Positions 1 through 8,424 of a DNA stretch of 64,000 nucleotides are shown here, one piece after another. Below the pieces are notes generated by a model that saw nothing but the letters and a program-made list of their open reading frames with translations, did not search any database and was not told where the DNA came from. The position numbers were made by a program, and so were the translations under genes. Each line of letters opens with the position of its first letter. The stretch's first letter is position 1. Source of the DNA: Microtetraspora glauca (GTDB lineage Bacteria > Actinomycetota > Actinomycetes > Streptosporangiales > Streptosporangiaceae); NCBI GenBank assembly GCA_001570385.1, contig BBYL01000009.1, positions 310,001 through 374,000 on the forward strand, in the 5' to 3' direction.

Positions 1-3000
1 CGGTCATCAGGATCGGCCGCAACCTGCGCCGGCCTCCCTCCAGCACCGCCTCGACGATCCCCAGCCCCTGCTCGCGGTACTGGTTGATCAGGTCGATCAG
101 CACGATCGCGTTGGTCACCACGATGCCGATCAGCATCAGCATGCCGATCAGCGCCGGGACTCCCAGAGCGGTGTCGGTCACCAGCAGCAACCCGATCGCA
201 CCCGTCGCCGCGAACGGGATCGACACCAGCAGGATCAGTGGCTGCACGAAGCTGCGGAACGTCGCCACCATGATCATGAAGACGATCGCCACCGCCAGCA
301 GCATCGCCAGCCCGAGGTCCGCGAACGCATCCTCCTGGTCCGCGCTCGCCCCGCCGATCTCGTACGACACGCCCGCCGGCAGCCTCAGACCCTTCAGCTT
401 GTCGGTCACCTTCACCGTGATCGCGCCCAGGTCCGCCGCGTCCGCCTTGCCCGACACGGTCGCCGTACGGTCACCGTTCAGACGGGTGATCTGGGTTGGC
501 CCGTCCGCCCGCACCACATCCGCCACCGAGCTCAGCTTGACCAGACCTGAGGCGGTCGGCAGTGTGATCTTCTCGATCTCCGCCAGGCTCGCCGGAGCGT
601 CACCCATCCGCAGCACGATGTCGCTGGACCGGCCGTCCAGGCTGATCGACCCCAGCGGCGCACCGCGGAACGCCTGCGCGACGAGCTGGCCGACACCCGC
701 CTCGGTCAGCCCCCTGGCCGCGGCCTTCTCCCGGTCCACGTGGACCTCGATCCGGGGCGCGCTGTCCTCCAGGTTGGAGGAGACCTCCCGCAGGCCCGCG
801 ACCCCCGACATCGCCTCGCCCACCGCGGCCGCCGCCGTCTTCAGCTCACCGGTGTCCGCACCCTGCAGGATGACCTGCACCTGGTCGGAGCTGAACCCGC
901 CGTCCGAACCGCCGACGGTGATCTCACCCGCGCCGGACAGGCCCTTCAGCCGGTCGCGCAGCGACTCCTGGAACGCCGCCGTGTCCACGCCCTCGGCCAC
1001 CGTCACCGAGTACGACGCGCGGTCGGCGCTGCCGCCGAGCCCGCCCATGAACTGGTTGCCGCCGCCCACCGTCACCTGGTACGACTCGATCTGCGTGAAC
1101 TCGGAGAAGACCGCCTCGACCTTCTTGGCCGCCGCGTCCGTGACGGGCAGCGCGGTGCCGACGGGCATCCGCTGCGTGACCGAGATCGAGTCGTTGCCCG
1201 AGGAGTCCAGGAAGTTCGTCTTCAGGTTCGGCACCAGCGCCATCGTGCCGGCGAACACCACGAACCCGATCACCAGCGTGACCAACCGGCGCCGCGTCGC
1301 GAACCGCAGGACCGGCAGGTACATCCGCTGGAGCGGGCTGCGCAACTCCCGCAGCTCCGCCTCCTCCCGTACGGCCTCCGCCTCCGCCGGCGACAGCACC
1401 GGAGCCTTCAGGAACCAGTACGCCAGCACCGGGATCACGGTCAGCGACACCACCAGCGACGCGAGCAGCGCCACCGTCACGGTCACCGCGAACGGGCTGA
1501 ACAACTGGCCCACCATGCCGCCGACGAACGCGATCGGCAGGAACACCGCGACCGTCGTCAGCGTGGACGCGGTCACCGCCCCCGACACCTCGCGCACCGC
1601 CGTGACGATCGCCTGCCGCTTGTTCTCCCCGTAACCGAGGTGCCGCTTGATGTTCTCCAGTACCACGATCGAGTCGTCCACGACCCGGCCGACCGCGATC
1701 GTCAACGCGCCCAGCGTCAGAAGGTTCAGCGAGTAGTCGCCCACCCACAACGCGATGAGCGCCATCACCACCGACAGCGGGATCGACACCGCCGTCACGA
1801 TGGTCGACCGTACCGACAGCAGGAACACCAGGATGACCAGCACCGCGAACGCCAGGCCGAGCAGGCCCTCGGTGGTGAGGTCCTCGATCGACCGCTCCAC
1901 GTACGGCGCCTGGTCGAACACGACCGTCAGCTCCGAGGCGTCCCCGACCGATCGGGTCAGCTCCGGCAGCGCGGCCCGCACGTCATGGGAGATCCGTACC
2001 GCGTTGCCGTCCGGCTTCATCGTGATCGACACGCCGAGGCTGGGCTTCCCGTTGGTCCGGGTCAGCGTGGACGCGTCGGTGTCCTTGACCGTGATGTCGG
2101 CGACGTCGCCCAGCTTGACCGGCTTGGGCTGCGTCGGCTTGGCCGCGCCCTGCGTGCGGCCGGGGATCTGCCCGCCCGCGCCCGTGGCCGCACCGCCCGT
2201 GGCACCGGAGACACCGCCGGCGCCGCCGGTACGGCCGGTCGCTCCGGCGCCGCCCGTGGCGGCACCCGCGGGCGCGGCGGGGGCGAGGTAGAGGTTCTTC
2301 AGGTCGTCGACCGTCTCGATGCGGTCACCGACCTGCACGGTCAGCGTGCGGTCCTTCTCCGTGACACCGCCCGCCGGGATCGCCACCCCGTTCGCGCGCA
2401 GCAGTTCGGGGATCGAGGCGGCCGACAGGCCGCGCATCGCGAGCTTGACCTGGTCGGGCGTGATGACGACCTGCTTCTCCCGCGCCCCGGAGACGGTCGC
2501 CTCCCGGACACCGTCGATGCCCTGAAGCTTCGGCACCATGATCCGCTCGAGCCGGTCGAACATCGTGTGCTGGTCGCCCACGTCACCCACGGCGATCACC
2601 ATCACCGGGATGTCGTCGGTGTTGCCGGCGATCACCTGCGGATCGACGCCCGAGGGAAGCCGCGCGCCGATGCGCCCCACGGCCTGCTGCATCTTGCCGA
2701 CGGCGGCGTCGATGTCGGTGCCATACTCGAACGCGACCTGAATCTGCGCCAGGCCCTCCTTGGACGTTGAGGTGATGTCGGTGGCGCCCGCGATGCCCTG
2801 GAAGCTGTTCTCGATCGGCTTGGTGACCTGTTCCTCGACGATCTCGGGCGACGCGCCGGGGTAGGCCGCCACCACGAACGCCCCTGGGAAGCTCAGGGAC
2901 GGGAACAGTTGCTGCTTGAGAGAGGGAATCGCGAAGGCGCCCAGCGCGCTGAGCACGACCGCGATCATCATGACGAGAGTGCGGTTGCCCAGGCTCAGGC

Positions 3001-3016
3001 GAGCCAGGAAGGTCAT
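1..3016 (-). CDS. RND-family efflux permease (HAE1/SwrC-like), 3' end beyond window
   Basis: Proton-driven inner-membrane exporter of the AcrB/SwrC superfamily; 1005 codons are visible and the C-terminus lies past the left edge. An N-terminal membrane helix (about residues 9-30) is followed by a large extracytoplasmic loop, a block of helices with the paired acidic residues of TM4 in VVDDSIVVLENI (Asp447/Asp448), a second loop and a second helix block. ATG at 3016 is preceded by AAGGAG with 9-nt spacing. Residues about 243-286 of the first loop are a low-complexity Gly/Ala/Thr stretch (positions 2160-2287). No membrane-fusion or outer-membrane partner is present, as is usual for Gram-positive RND permeases. 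It is divergent from a MarR gene that probably represses it. Substrate unknown. Confidence 0.93.
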   Translation of the reverse strand, partial: MTFLARLSLGNRTLVMMIAVVLSALGAFAIPSLKQQLFPSLSFPGAFVVAAYPGASPEIVEEQVTKPIENSFQGIAGATDITSTSKEGLAQIQVAFEYGTDIDAAVGKMQQAVGRIGARLPSGVDPQVIAGNTDDIPVMVIAVGDVGDQHTMFDRLERIMVPKLQGIDGVREATVSGAREKQVVITPDQVKLAMRGLSAASIPELLRANGVAIPAGGVTEKDRTLTVQVGDRIETVDDLKNLYLAPAAPAGAATGGAGATGRTGGAGGVSGATGGAATGAGGQIPGRTQGAAKPTQPKPVKLGDVADITVKDTDASTLTRTNGKPSLGVSITMKPDGNAVRISHDVRAALPELTRSVGDASELTVVFDQAPYVERSIEDLTTEGLLGLAFAVLVILVFLLSVRSTIVTAVSIPLSVVMALIALWVGDYSLNLLTLGALTIAVGRVVDDSIVVLENIKRHLGYGENKRQAIVTAVREVSGAVTASTLTTVAVFLPIAFVGGMVGQLFSPFAVTVTVALLASLVVSLTVIPVLAYWFLKAPVLSPAEAEAVREEAELRELRSPLQRMYLPVLRFATRRRLVTLVIGFVVFAGTMALVPNLKTNFLDSSGNDSISVTQRMPVGTALPVTDAAAKKVEAVFSEFTQIESYQVTVGGGNQFMGGLGGSADRASYSVTVAEGVDTAAFQESLRDRLKGLSGAGEITVGGSDGGFSSDQVQVILQGADTGELKTAAAAVGEAMSGVAGLREVSSNLEDSAPRIEVHVDREKAAARGLTEAGVGQLVAQAFRGAPLGSISLDGRSSDIVLRMGDAPASLAEIEKITLPTASGLVKLSSVADVVRADGPTQITRLNGDRTATVSGKADAADLGAITVKVTDKLKGLRLPAGVSYEIGGASADQEDAFADLGLAMLLAVAIVFMIMVATFRSFVQPLILLVSIPFAATGAIGLLLVTDTALGVPALIGMLMLIGIVVTNAIVLIDLINQYREQGLGIVEAVLEGGRRRLRPILMT

Positions 3017-3087
3017 CTGGCGAAGCTCCTTCACGGATGATCATGGAGAAAGGATTCGCCCCACCCTAACACTTCGCCTCATGCGAA

Positions 3088-3105
3088 TAATTCACCTTCG
3101 AATTA
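3088..3105. promoter_or_regulatory. Probable MarR operator between RND gene and marR
   Basis: Perfect inverted repeat TAATTC-N6-GAATTA in the 127-bp divergent intergenic region. It overlaps the -35 of a candidate marR promoter, which would allow autoregulation. The size and AT-rich arms are typical of MarR-family sites. The sequence shows the symmetry; binding is inferred. Confidence 0.55.
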
Positions 3106-3119
3106 ATGACTGGTAAACT
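3091..3119 (+). promoter_or_regulatory. Candidate promoter of marR
   Basis: TTCACC (3091-3096) and TAAACT (3114-3119) are separated by 17 bp and lie 24 bp before the GTG start. The -35 hexamer is buried in the inverted repeat at 3088-3105. Weak matches to consensus, supported mainly by position. Confidence 0.4.
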
Positions 3120-3143
3120 GACTCGCCGACGCGAGAGGTGAAC

Positions 3144-3647
3144 GTGGGCGACAACGAGGCGACAAGACAGCCGGGCGGAGAGCGCGACGAGCGGTGCGCC
3201 CTGATCGACCGGCTCGTGCAGCTCCAGCGGACACTCGGCCGCTTCCTCGCCCACGACCGCTCCACCCCGCTGCTCGCCTCCAGCCTCACCATGCAGCAGC
3301 TCAAGGTCGTCGTGATGCTCTTCTTCCGCGACGCCTCCTCCGGCCAGCACCTCGCCAGAGCGCTCGGCACCGGCCTCGGCACCGTCACCGGGATCGTGGA
3401 CCGCCTCGTCGCGCAGGGCCTCGTGAGCCGCCGCGAGGACCCCACCGACCGGCGCGTACGCCTCGTCGAGCTCACCACCCGCGGCCGCCTCCTCGCCGAG
3501 GAGCTCATCGACGCCGGGACGTCCAACTACACGCGCCTACTCGGCCGGCTGGACACCGAGACCCTCCACACCCTCGAGAAGGTGATGGTCAAGGTCCAGG
3601 AGGCGGCCGACGACATGCTCGCCGGGAACACGCACCCCGCGCCCTGA
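3144..3647 (+). CDS. MarR-family transcriptional regulator
   Basis: Winged-helix repressor of about 167 residues. The helix-turn-helix lies in the middle (QHLARALGTGLGTVTGIVDR), followed by the wing with the DPTDRRVRLVEL motif characteristic of MarR proteins; flanking helices form the dimer interface. GTG at 3144 is chosen because GAGAGG (3133-3138) sits 5 nt before it; an in-frame GTG at 3138 would lack a ribosome site. The divergent RND permease and the shared inverted repeat at 3088-3105 suggest it controls that pump and itself, with release by a pump substrate. Confidence 0.9.
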   Translation: MGDNEATRQPGGERDERCALIDRLVQLQRTLGRFLAHDRSTPLLASSLTMQQLKVVVMLFFRDASSGQHLARALGTGLGTVTGIVDRLVAQGLVSRREDPTDRRVRLVELTTRGRLLAEELIDAGTSNYTRLLGRLDTETLHTLEKVMVKVQEAADDMLAGNTHPAP

Positions 3648-3754
3648 ACCACGCCACCCGCGAGCCGGCGCCACCCGCGTACGTCCTGCCCGCACCGACG
3701 ATTCGCCGCTGCCCCCTGCCCTTCCACGACCGAGGAAAGATAGGATGATCCGCT

Positions 3755-4528
3755 ATGTCGTCCTATATCGAGGGACTGTTCTCCCTCCGTGGCCGCACCG
3801 CCCTCGTCACGGGTGGCAGCTCGGGCATCGGCCGGGCCATGGCCGAGGCCATCGGCCGCGCCGGCGCCGCCGTCGTCATCGTCGCCCGCCGCGAAGCGGA
3901 GCTCGCGGCAGCCGTACGCGACCTCGAAGGGCACGGCGTACGCGCCGCGGCCATCAGCGCCGACCTCGGCGACCGCGCCGCCGTCGCGCGCGTCTGCGCC
4001 GAAGCCCCGGAGATCTTCGGCGACATCGACATCCTCGTCAACGACGCCGGCAACAACATCCGCCGCCCGATGGCCGAACTCACCCCCGACGACTACGACC
4101 AGACGATCGCGGTCAACCTCACCGCGCCGTACCTGCTCGGCCAGCACTTCGGCCCCCGCATGGCCGCCCGGGGCCGGGGGCGCATCATCAACGTCGGCTC
4201 CCAGCAGTCGATCAGCGCCTTCGGCGACAGCGGAGCCTACGGAGCCTCCAAGGCCGCCGTCTGCGGCCTCACCAGGTCACAGGCCGAGGCGTGGTCCAAG
4301 AACGGCGTCACCAGCAACACGATCATCCCCGGATTCGTGCTCACCCCGCTCACCGCCCCCGCCCAGGCCATCCCCGGACGCGTCGAGGCACTCGCCGCCC
4401 GCTCCATGACCGGCCGCAACGGGCTACCCGCCGACTTCGCCGGCATCGCCGCCTTCCTCGCCGGCGACGCCTCGGCCTACGTCACCGGCCAGACCATCTG
4501 CGTCGACGGCGGATTCAGCGTTCACTGA
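3755..4528 (+). CDS. SDR-family NAD(P)-dependent oxidoreductase
   Basis: Classical short-chain dehydrogenase of 257 residues. Cofactor motif TGGSSGIG at residues 19-26, NDAG at 96-99 (usual form NNAG), Asn121, and the catalytic set Ser149, Tyr162, Lys166 in a YGASK motif. The C-terminus ends with the common YVTGQTICVDGGF motif of gluconate 5-dehydrogenase or 3-oxoacyl-ACP reductase-like enzymes. Substrate cannot be read. The Arg45-Arg46 pair after the second beta strand would favour NADP. The gene is alone on its strand; a GGAAAG/GGATGA stretch precedes the ATG. The next gene converges on it. Confidence 0.92.
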   Translation: MSSYIEGLFSLRGRTALVTGGSSGIGRAMAEAIGRAGAAVVIVARREAELAAAVRDLEGHGVRAAAISADLGDRAAVARVCAEAPEIFGDIDILVNDAGNNIRRPMAELTPDDYDQTIAVNLTAPYLLGQHFGPRMAARGRGRIINVGSQQSISAFGDSGAYGASKAAVCGLTRSQAEAWSKNGVTSNTIIPGFVLTPLTAPAQAIPGRVEALAARSMTGRNGLPADFAGIAAFLAGDASAYVTGQTICVDGGFSVH

Positions 4529-4591
4529 CGTCGCGGCTCACCCGGCGACCTCCCTCTGACCATGGGACGGCACGGCCGCCACGCAGCCGGG

Positions 4592-5434
4592 TCAACCGGC
4601 GGTCCAATGCGCCGGACGGCTGAGCGCCGGCGGCAGCGTGGTGGCGGCATTCCCCTTGGCCGCGTTGACCTGGGACTGAGTGAGGAAGATGCTGCCCGTG
4701 AGATCGGCGCCGCTCAGGTCGGCGTCGCGAAAGTCCACCCCGATCAGGTCAGCCCACCTCAGGTCGGCCTTCGTGAGGTCGGCCGCGATGAGATAGGCCC
4801 CACGGAGATTGGCCCCCCGCAGATCGGCGCCCTTGAGCCTGGCCCCGATCAGGTCGGCTCCCCTGTGGTTCTTCTTGCGGCCGGGGACGCCGGCCCGCAC
4901 CAGTTCGCTGACGCGCAGGAGAAGACCGTTGACGTCCTGCCGCACCCCCGCCACGTCCACCTCCGCGAGCGCTTCGGCGCTGCCGCGCGTGAGGCCGTCC
5001 ACCTCGTCCAGCGCGCGACGGAGATCAGGGTGAATGGAGCGGGCGGCGGGCAGGGACAGCGCCTCGGCCAGATACCACAGCAGTTCGTGGAGCTGCCGCA
5101 TGACGGCGAACACGTCGAACATCCGCCGCGCTGTCTGGGGCGCCTGCCGCCAGCTCTGACCGCCGAAGGTGATCTGGGAGACCTTCTGTCCCGCGCCCAG
5201 GCAGTCGAAGACGGTGCACCCGGGAAACCCACGCTCACGGAGATTCGCGTGGATCCCGCAGCGGAAGTCCGCCCGCAGGTTCGCGCACGGCTGCCCCGCG
5301 TCCTTGTCGACCGCGAAATCGGCCGACGCGGCGAAGGGCAACGCGACACAGCACAGCCCGAAGCAGTTCGCACAGTCGGCGCGCAGACCGAGACGGTCAC
5401 TCTCGGCGGAAGGGGCTTGGCTCTTCTGGGACAA
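4592..5434 (-). CDS. Pentapeptide-repeat protein with Cys-rich N-terminal domain
   Basis: About 280 residues from a TTG start at 5434, chosen because AGGAGA (5444-5449) lies 9 nt upstream; the open frame continues to 5668 but the upstream part looks non-coding. The N-terminal third carries many cysteines (CANCFGLCC, then CGIH and CTVFDC), which could bind metal or an iron-sulfur cluster. A helical middle section follows. The C-terminal third holds about a dozen A(D/N)LxX pentapeptides that would fold into a right-handed beta-helix. The family occurs in actinomycetes but has no established function known to me. A DNA-mimic role, as in Qnr/MfpA, should not be assumed because of the large N-terminal domain. 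Confidence 0.8.
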   Translation of the reverse strand: MSQKSQAPSAESDRLGLRADCANCFGLCCVALPFAASADFAVDKDAGQPCANLRADFRCGIHANLRERGFPGCTVFDCLGAGQKVSQITFGGQSWRQAPQTARRMFDVFAVMRQLHELLWYLAEALSLPAARSIHPDLRRALDEVDGLTRGSAEALAEVDVAGVRQDVNGLLLRVSELVRAGVPGRKKNHRGADLIGARLKGADLRGANLRGAYLIAADLTKADLRWADLIGVDFRDADLSGADLTGSIFLTQSQVNAAKGNAATTLPPALSRPAHWTAG

Positions 5435-5784
5435 CGTGCGTGATCTCCTGCCGTACAAGGGGTGAGTCGGGGGTGAGCACCGCATTTCGGCGGGCTCTAC
5501 GACACACCATTGTCGCCGACCGGATGCGGGACGAAGTAAAGCGCAGCCCACCAGGTGGCAGTACTCGCTGCGCCGAGGCGCCCGCTGCTCGGGCTCAGGT
5601 GCGTTTGTTTTGTTCGGCCGAGAAAATCGATCTTCTGACAACCGACCGCCTTTACAACGTAGATTCATAACTCCGATTCGGCCGGCGGATGGCCACGCGG
5701 ACCTCCCGCATCACCTCCGCCGCACCGCGAACCGGACCTCAGACCATGGGGGTTAGCCTGATGAGGAACACGGGAGGGATCACC
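5435..5784. other. Divergent intergenic region (350 bp)
   Basis: Lies between the pentapeptide gene (leftward) and the SRPBCC gene (rightward). Open frames across it have no recognisable content. It contains the conserved 25-bp element at 5646-5670 and the SRPBCC ribosome site (GGAGG, 5773-5777). No tRNA or riboswitch fold is evident. Confidence 0.6.
5646..5670. promoter_or_regulatory. Copy of the WYL-gene upstream element
   Basis: Matches 20 of 25 bases with positions 16833-16857, directly upstream of the WYL regulator at 15839-16828. The shared core is CTTTACAA-G-TAGATT with one variable base. At 16835 the core is a perfect inverted repeat; here it is imperfect. WYL regulators are often associated with SRPBCC-type genes, and this copy lies about 120 bp before one. 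Regulation is inferred. Confidence 0.45.
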
Positions 5785-6285
5785 ATGACCGACTACGGCA
5801 GTGTGTCCACCACCGGCGACACCTGCACGCTGTACTTCGAGCGCCGCCTCCCCCACCCTGTCGAGCGTGTCTGGCGCGCCATCAGTGAGCCCAAGCACCT
5901 CATCGAATGGCTCGCGGAAGTCGAGATCGAGCTACGCCCCGGAGGCCGTGTCACGCTTCGCTGGCTCGGGACGGACGAGCACGGCAAGCAGACCGGGCAG
6001 CCCCTCGCCCACGGAGTGATCAGCGACTTCAAGCCCCCGCACGTCCTCCAGTTCGACACCGACGTGCACGGAACGCTCCGCTGGGAGCTGGAGGGAGACG
6101 GCAGCGGCTGCCTGCTCGTCTTCAACGCGATCGGCGACTACGGCGACCAGCTCACCAAGATCCTGGCCGGCTGGCACGCCCATCTGGACTTCCTGGCCGA
6201 CTCCCTCGAGGGGCGCGTCGTCGACTGGCCCAACTGGCCGCGTACGCGCTGGGAGGTCCTGCACGGCTACTACAGATCACGCTGA
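5785..6285 (+). CDS. SRPBCC-domain protein (AHSA1/START-like)
   Basis: 166 residues with the helix-grip fold signature: ERRLPHPVERVWRAISEPKHLIEWL near the start, a central RPGGRV and WxLEGDG segment, and a C-terminal helix with WHAHLDFLADSLEG. Proteins of this group bind small hydrophobic ligands in a cavity or act in Hsp90-activator-like roles; the ligand is unknown. ATG at 5785 has GGAGG 7 nt upstream. It stands alone between a divergent pentapeptide gene and a long non-coding stretch. The element at 5646-5670 could place it under the WYL regulator at 15839-16828. Confidence 0.85.
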   Translation: MTDYGSVSTTGDTCTLYFERRLPHPVERVWRAISEPKHLIEWLAEVEIELRPGGRVTLRWLGTDEHGKQTGQPLAHGVISDFKPPHVLQFDTDVHGTLRWELEGDGSGCLLVFNAIGDYGDQLTKILAGWHAHLDFLADSLEGRVVDWPNWPRTRWEVLHGYYRSR

Positions 6286-6661
6286 CTCCCCTGCCCAGTA
6301 CGGCCCGCTCCGGGCGGGGGCGCAGCGGTCACGAACGATCCTGAATGGGTGCTGGTGAGGTCGTCCGCCTGGACGCTCGGAATCGGTCGCCCGACGTGGT
6401 GTTTCATCCCCTGCCGTTCGGTTTTCCGGGTGGTGCTGGGGCCGGTTGGCGGCCTGTCGGGAAACCGGCTCATTCCGACGCCCCGAGAAGGCGCCACAGC
6501 GCGATCAAGCCCCTTTGGGGCTGGGGACACGTTGGGAGCGGAGGACCGACTTATGGTGGGCACGCAAGGTCCGCATTGGAGGCGCACTCTGATGAACGGG
6601 CTTCGCCGTACTGGATGGGTGCCTGGATGAACCCTCCAGGCCGGTGGCGCGTCCCTTAGGT
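6286..6661. other. Non-coding stretch (376 bp) with two small hairpins
   Basis: No convincing reading frame. A GCCCG-CTC-CGGGC hairpin lies at 6303-6315, 18 bp after the SRPBCC stop, and an AGCCCC-TTT-GGGGCT hairpin at 6508-6522. The rest, up to the lipoprotein start, shows no recognisable RNA family. Confidence 0.5.
6303..6315 (+). terminator. Possible terminator hairpin after SRPBCC gene
   Basis: GCCCG-CTC-CGGGC, followed by a G-rich stretch rather than a T-run. Short hairpins without a U-tract are common terminator candidates in high-GC actinomycetes. Confidence 0.35.
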
Positions 6662-7507
6662 ATGAAGAGATCGCGTTTGACCGTCATCGCGGTGCTTGCG
6701 TCGTTGTGCGCCTGCGGCCAGTCTGGTGCTGGTCCGGTACCCGCTGTGGCCGGGACCGAGACGATCGTCGGGACCGAGACGATCGTGTTGCCGCGGGCGG
6801 ACCAGCCCAAAGCGCATCGGCCCACCCTGGAGCGGCTCAAGCGAGAGGCGGCGTCGTCGGGCCGGCCCCTGGAGGAGGTCGTCAAGCGGTACGCGACCCG
6901 GGTGGCTGCTACCTCGTCGCCCAAGCCGACGGACTTCGAGGGTTACGACCCCGCGGTGACCGACCCGGACGTGGCGATCGACGGCATTCCCTACGCCGAG
7001 CTGGTCGACCTCGGGACCGTCGCCAAATCGGAGGGCATCTCCTACGAGGAGGCCATCGACCGCTTCGGCTCACAGTCGTCCAACAGCCGGGTGATCGACA
7101 AACTTAATGCGGAGTTCCCCGACGAGATCTCCGGCGTCAGATACGTCGACGACCAGCGGGGGCTGCGCATCGGCTTCAAGGGTCCGATCCCGGCTCGCGC
7201 GATCGAGCTGGCCAGGACCCTCCCCACGGAGGTCACCCTGATCGGCGGCAAGGGATTCTCGACCGCGGAGCTCCGGCGGGCCCAGGACACGGTCGTCTCC
7301 TGGCTCCGATCCCGTCCTGAGGTGGCCACGATGATGGCGCACCCAGATGAGGAGACCGGCCAAGTCATGGTCACAGTTCAGCCGAAGGTGATGCCGGACG
7401 ATGCGGAGGAGTTCAAGCGTGGGCTTCAGCTCCCGCAGCTGGACAATCCGCACATCACCGTCGAGGTCACGCTCTCCGCCGAATCGATCGCCGTTCGCCC
7501 GCAGTGA
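6662..7507 (+). CDS. Putative secreted lipoprotein of unknown function
   Basis: 281 residues from ATG 6662. A short basic head (MKRSR), a hydrophobic core and LCAC form a plausible lipobox with Cys at about residue 20, so the protein would be membrane-anchored outside the cell. The mature part has no domain I recognise; it is charged and helical, with an APTLERLKREAASSG-like start reminiscent of secreted-peptidase propeptides and a final segment of alternating beta strands. DNA 6752-6787 is an 18-bp unit repeated twice, giving GTETIV twice in tandem. An in-frame GTG at 6644 would add six residues before the signal. No strong ribosome site is visible. Confidence 0.65.
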   Translation: MKRSRLTVIAVLASLCACGQSGAGPVPAVAGTETIVGTETIVLPRADQPKAHRPTLERLKREAASSGRPLEEVVKRYATRVAATSSPKPTDFEGYDPAVTDPDVAIDGIPYAELVDLGTVAKSEGISYEEAIDRFGSQSSNSRVIDKLNAEFPDEISGVRYVDDQRGLRIGFKGPIPARAIELARTLPTEVTLIGGKGFSTAELRRAQDTVVSWLRSRPEVATMMAHPDEETGQVMVTVQPKVMPDDAEEFKRGLQLPQLDNPHITVEVTLSAESIAVRPQ

Positions 7508-7678
7508 GGGCCACCGAAGCCCCCGGCGCGCCAACGTCCCCGCGGGGCCGGCGCGGCGGCTCACGTGGCGGCTCGATCGCCACCGTACGGCGAGCTGACC
7601 GCGAGGGGCCGGTACAACTCGGCGCCATGCGGCAAACTACTGCTCTTTCACTTTCTCCCGGGCAAGCTCGGCGACGAA

Positions 7679-7736
7679 CGTGCCGCACGAACACGATCAA
7701 GCAGAAACGGCCCACTGTCGTGATCAATGCGGCACG
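7679..7736 (-). terminator. Stem-loop at the end of the 7724-8351 gene pair
   Basis: Nine-bp arms CGTGCCGCA (7679-7687) and TGCGGCACG (7728-7736) with further inner complementarity. The right arm overlaps the end of the leftward gene whose stop is at 7724-7726, so the structure could terminate that transcript or the converging one. Confidence 0.35.
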
Positions 7737-8065
7737 ACCACGCCGAGTTCGCGGAGCCGGGCGACTGCCAACGACAGGCACAGTGCGGCGCTGGCGGCAT
7801 CAGCACGCATGCCCACCACCAGCGGGCCGCCGCTCGCCGCGAAGGTCCAGGAAGGCCGCCCCTCCGCCAGCCTCTCGGCATCAACCCTGAGCATTGCACC
7901 GATGCCCTGCTCGGCGAGCCACTCCAAGATGAGCAGGGCCGCGTCCTCGATCCCGTCATCGTGATCGGCCTTCGGCCATCTGTCTTTCCGCCCGGTCACG
8001 AGACGACCGCATAGACCGGAACCGCAGCCGGAGTGCCGGGTGCGTTCGGAGAGCTCACCCCGCAT
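7724..8065 (-). CDS. Small hypothetical protein
   Basis: 113 residues, not recognised. A basic head is followed by an amphipathic helix (IEDAALLILEWLAEQGIG), a short beta section with WTFAASGGPL and a C-terminal helix. The ATG at 8065 lies inside the end of the preceding gene (stop 8055-8057), an 11-base overlap indicating translational coupling. Small paired genes of this kind in actinomycetes can be immunity- or antitoxin-like, but nothing here proves that. Confidence 0.5.
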   Translation of the reverse strand: MRGELSERTRHSGCGSGLCGRLVTGRKDRWPKADHDDGIEDAALLILEWLAEQGIGAMLRVDAERLAEGRPSWTFAASGGPLVVGMRADAASAALCLSLAVARLRELGVVVPH

Positions 8066-8351
8066 TCTGGAGGCGCTCCCAAAGCATCGTGAGCCACGGC
8101 GGACCGTCCTGCGCGGGCGCGGAACGAAGTGGATGCACGGGAGCCGACTCGATCACGTGCAGGAGCGACCAGGCCACACCGTGACAGCCGTCCGGCCCGA
8201 AGCACCCGGCCAACAGCTCCGCTTCCTCGACAGTCACCGGAGCGGAGATCGCATGAAGCTCGCTCTCCCGATCGGCGATCTCTTCGAACTCGGCATCCTC
8301 ACTGGGCAGAGGACCCGCATCAACGAACTTCGACACCTCAGGCCTCACCAC
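8055..8351 (-). CDS. Small hypothetical acidic protein
   Basis: 98 residues from GTG 8351 (or GTG 8348), not assignable to a named family. It is acidic and helical, with FGPDGCHGVAWSLLHVIESAP and a final WLTMLWERLQ segment; this pattern occurs in uncharacterised actinobacterial proteins of about 100 residues. It is coupled to the next gene by an 11-base overlap. Upstream, TTTTGTG occurs twice with an 11-bp gap (8349-8373), a possible regulatory repeat. Confidence 0.55.
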   Translation of the reverse strand: MVRPEVSKFVDAGPLPSEDAEFEEIADRESELHAISAPVTVEEAELLAGCFGPDGCHGVAWSLLHVIESAPVHPLRSAPAQDGPPWLTMLWERLQNAG

Positions 8352-8424
8352 AAAACGATCTTCTCACAAAATTGCGTCCCTTCCACAGAGCTACCTGGCC
8401 GCGTACGGGCCCTGGACCAGGTGC

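Noticed and set aside
84..1634. Long plus-strand open frame (516 codons) opposite the RND gene
   Set aside because: Low-complexity Ser/Arg/Thr composition with no domain; it is the antisense of a clear RND permease and typical of GC-rich DNA.
5750..5765. GGTTAGCCTGATG resembling a half DtxR/IdeR iron box
   Set aside because: Only one half matches; the second half (TAACC) is absent, and the gene has no iron link.
6345..6659. Possible 93-104 codon genes in the 376-bp gap
   Set aside because: Two overlapping frames, neither with ribosome site or protein-like pattern.
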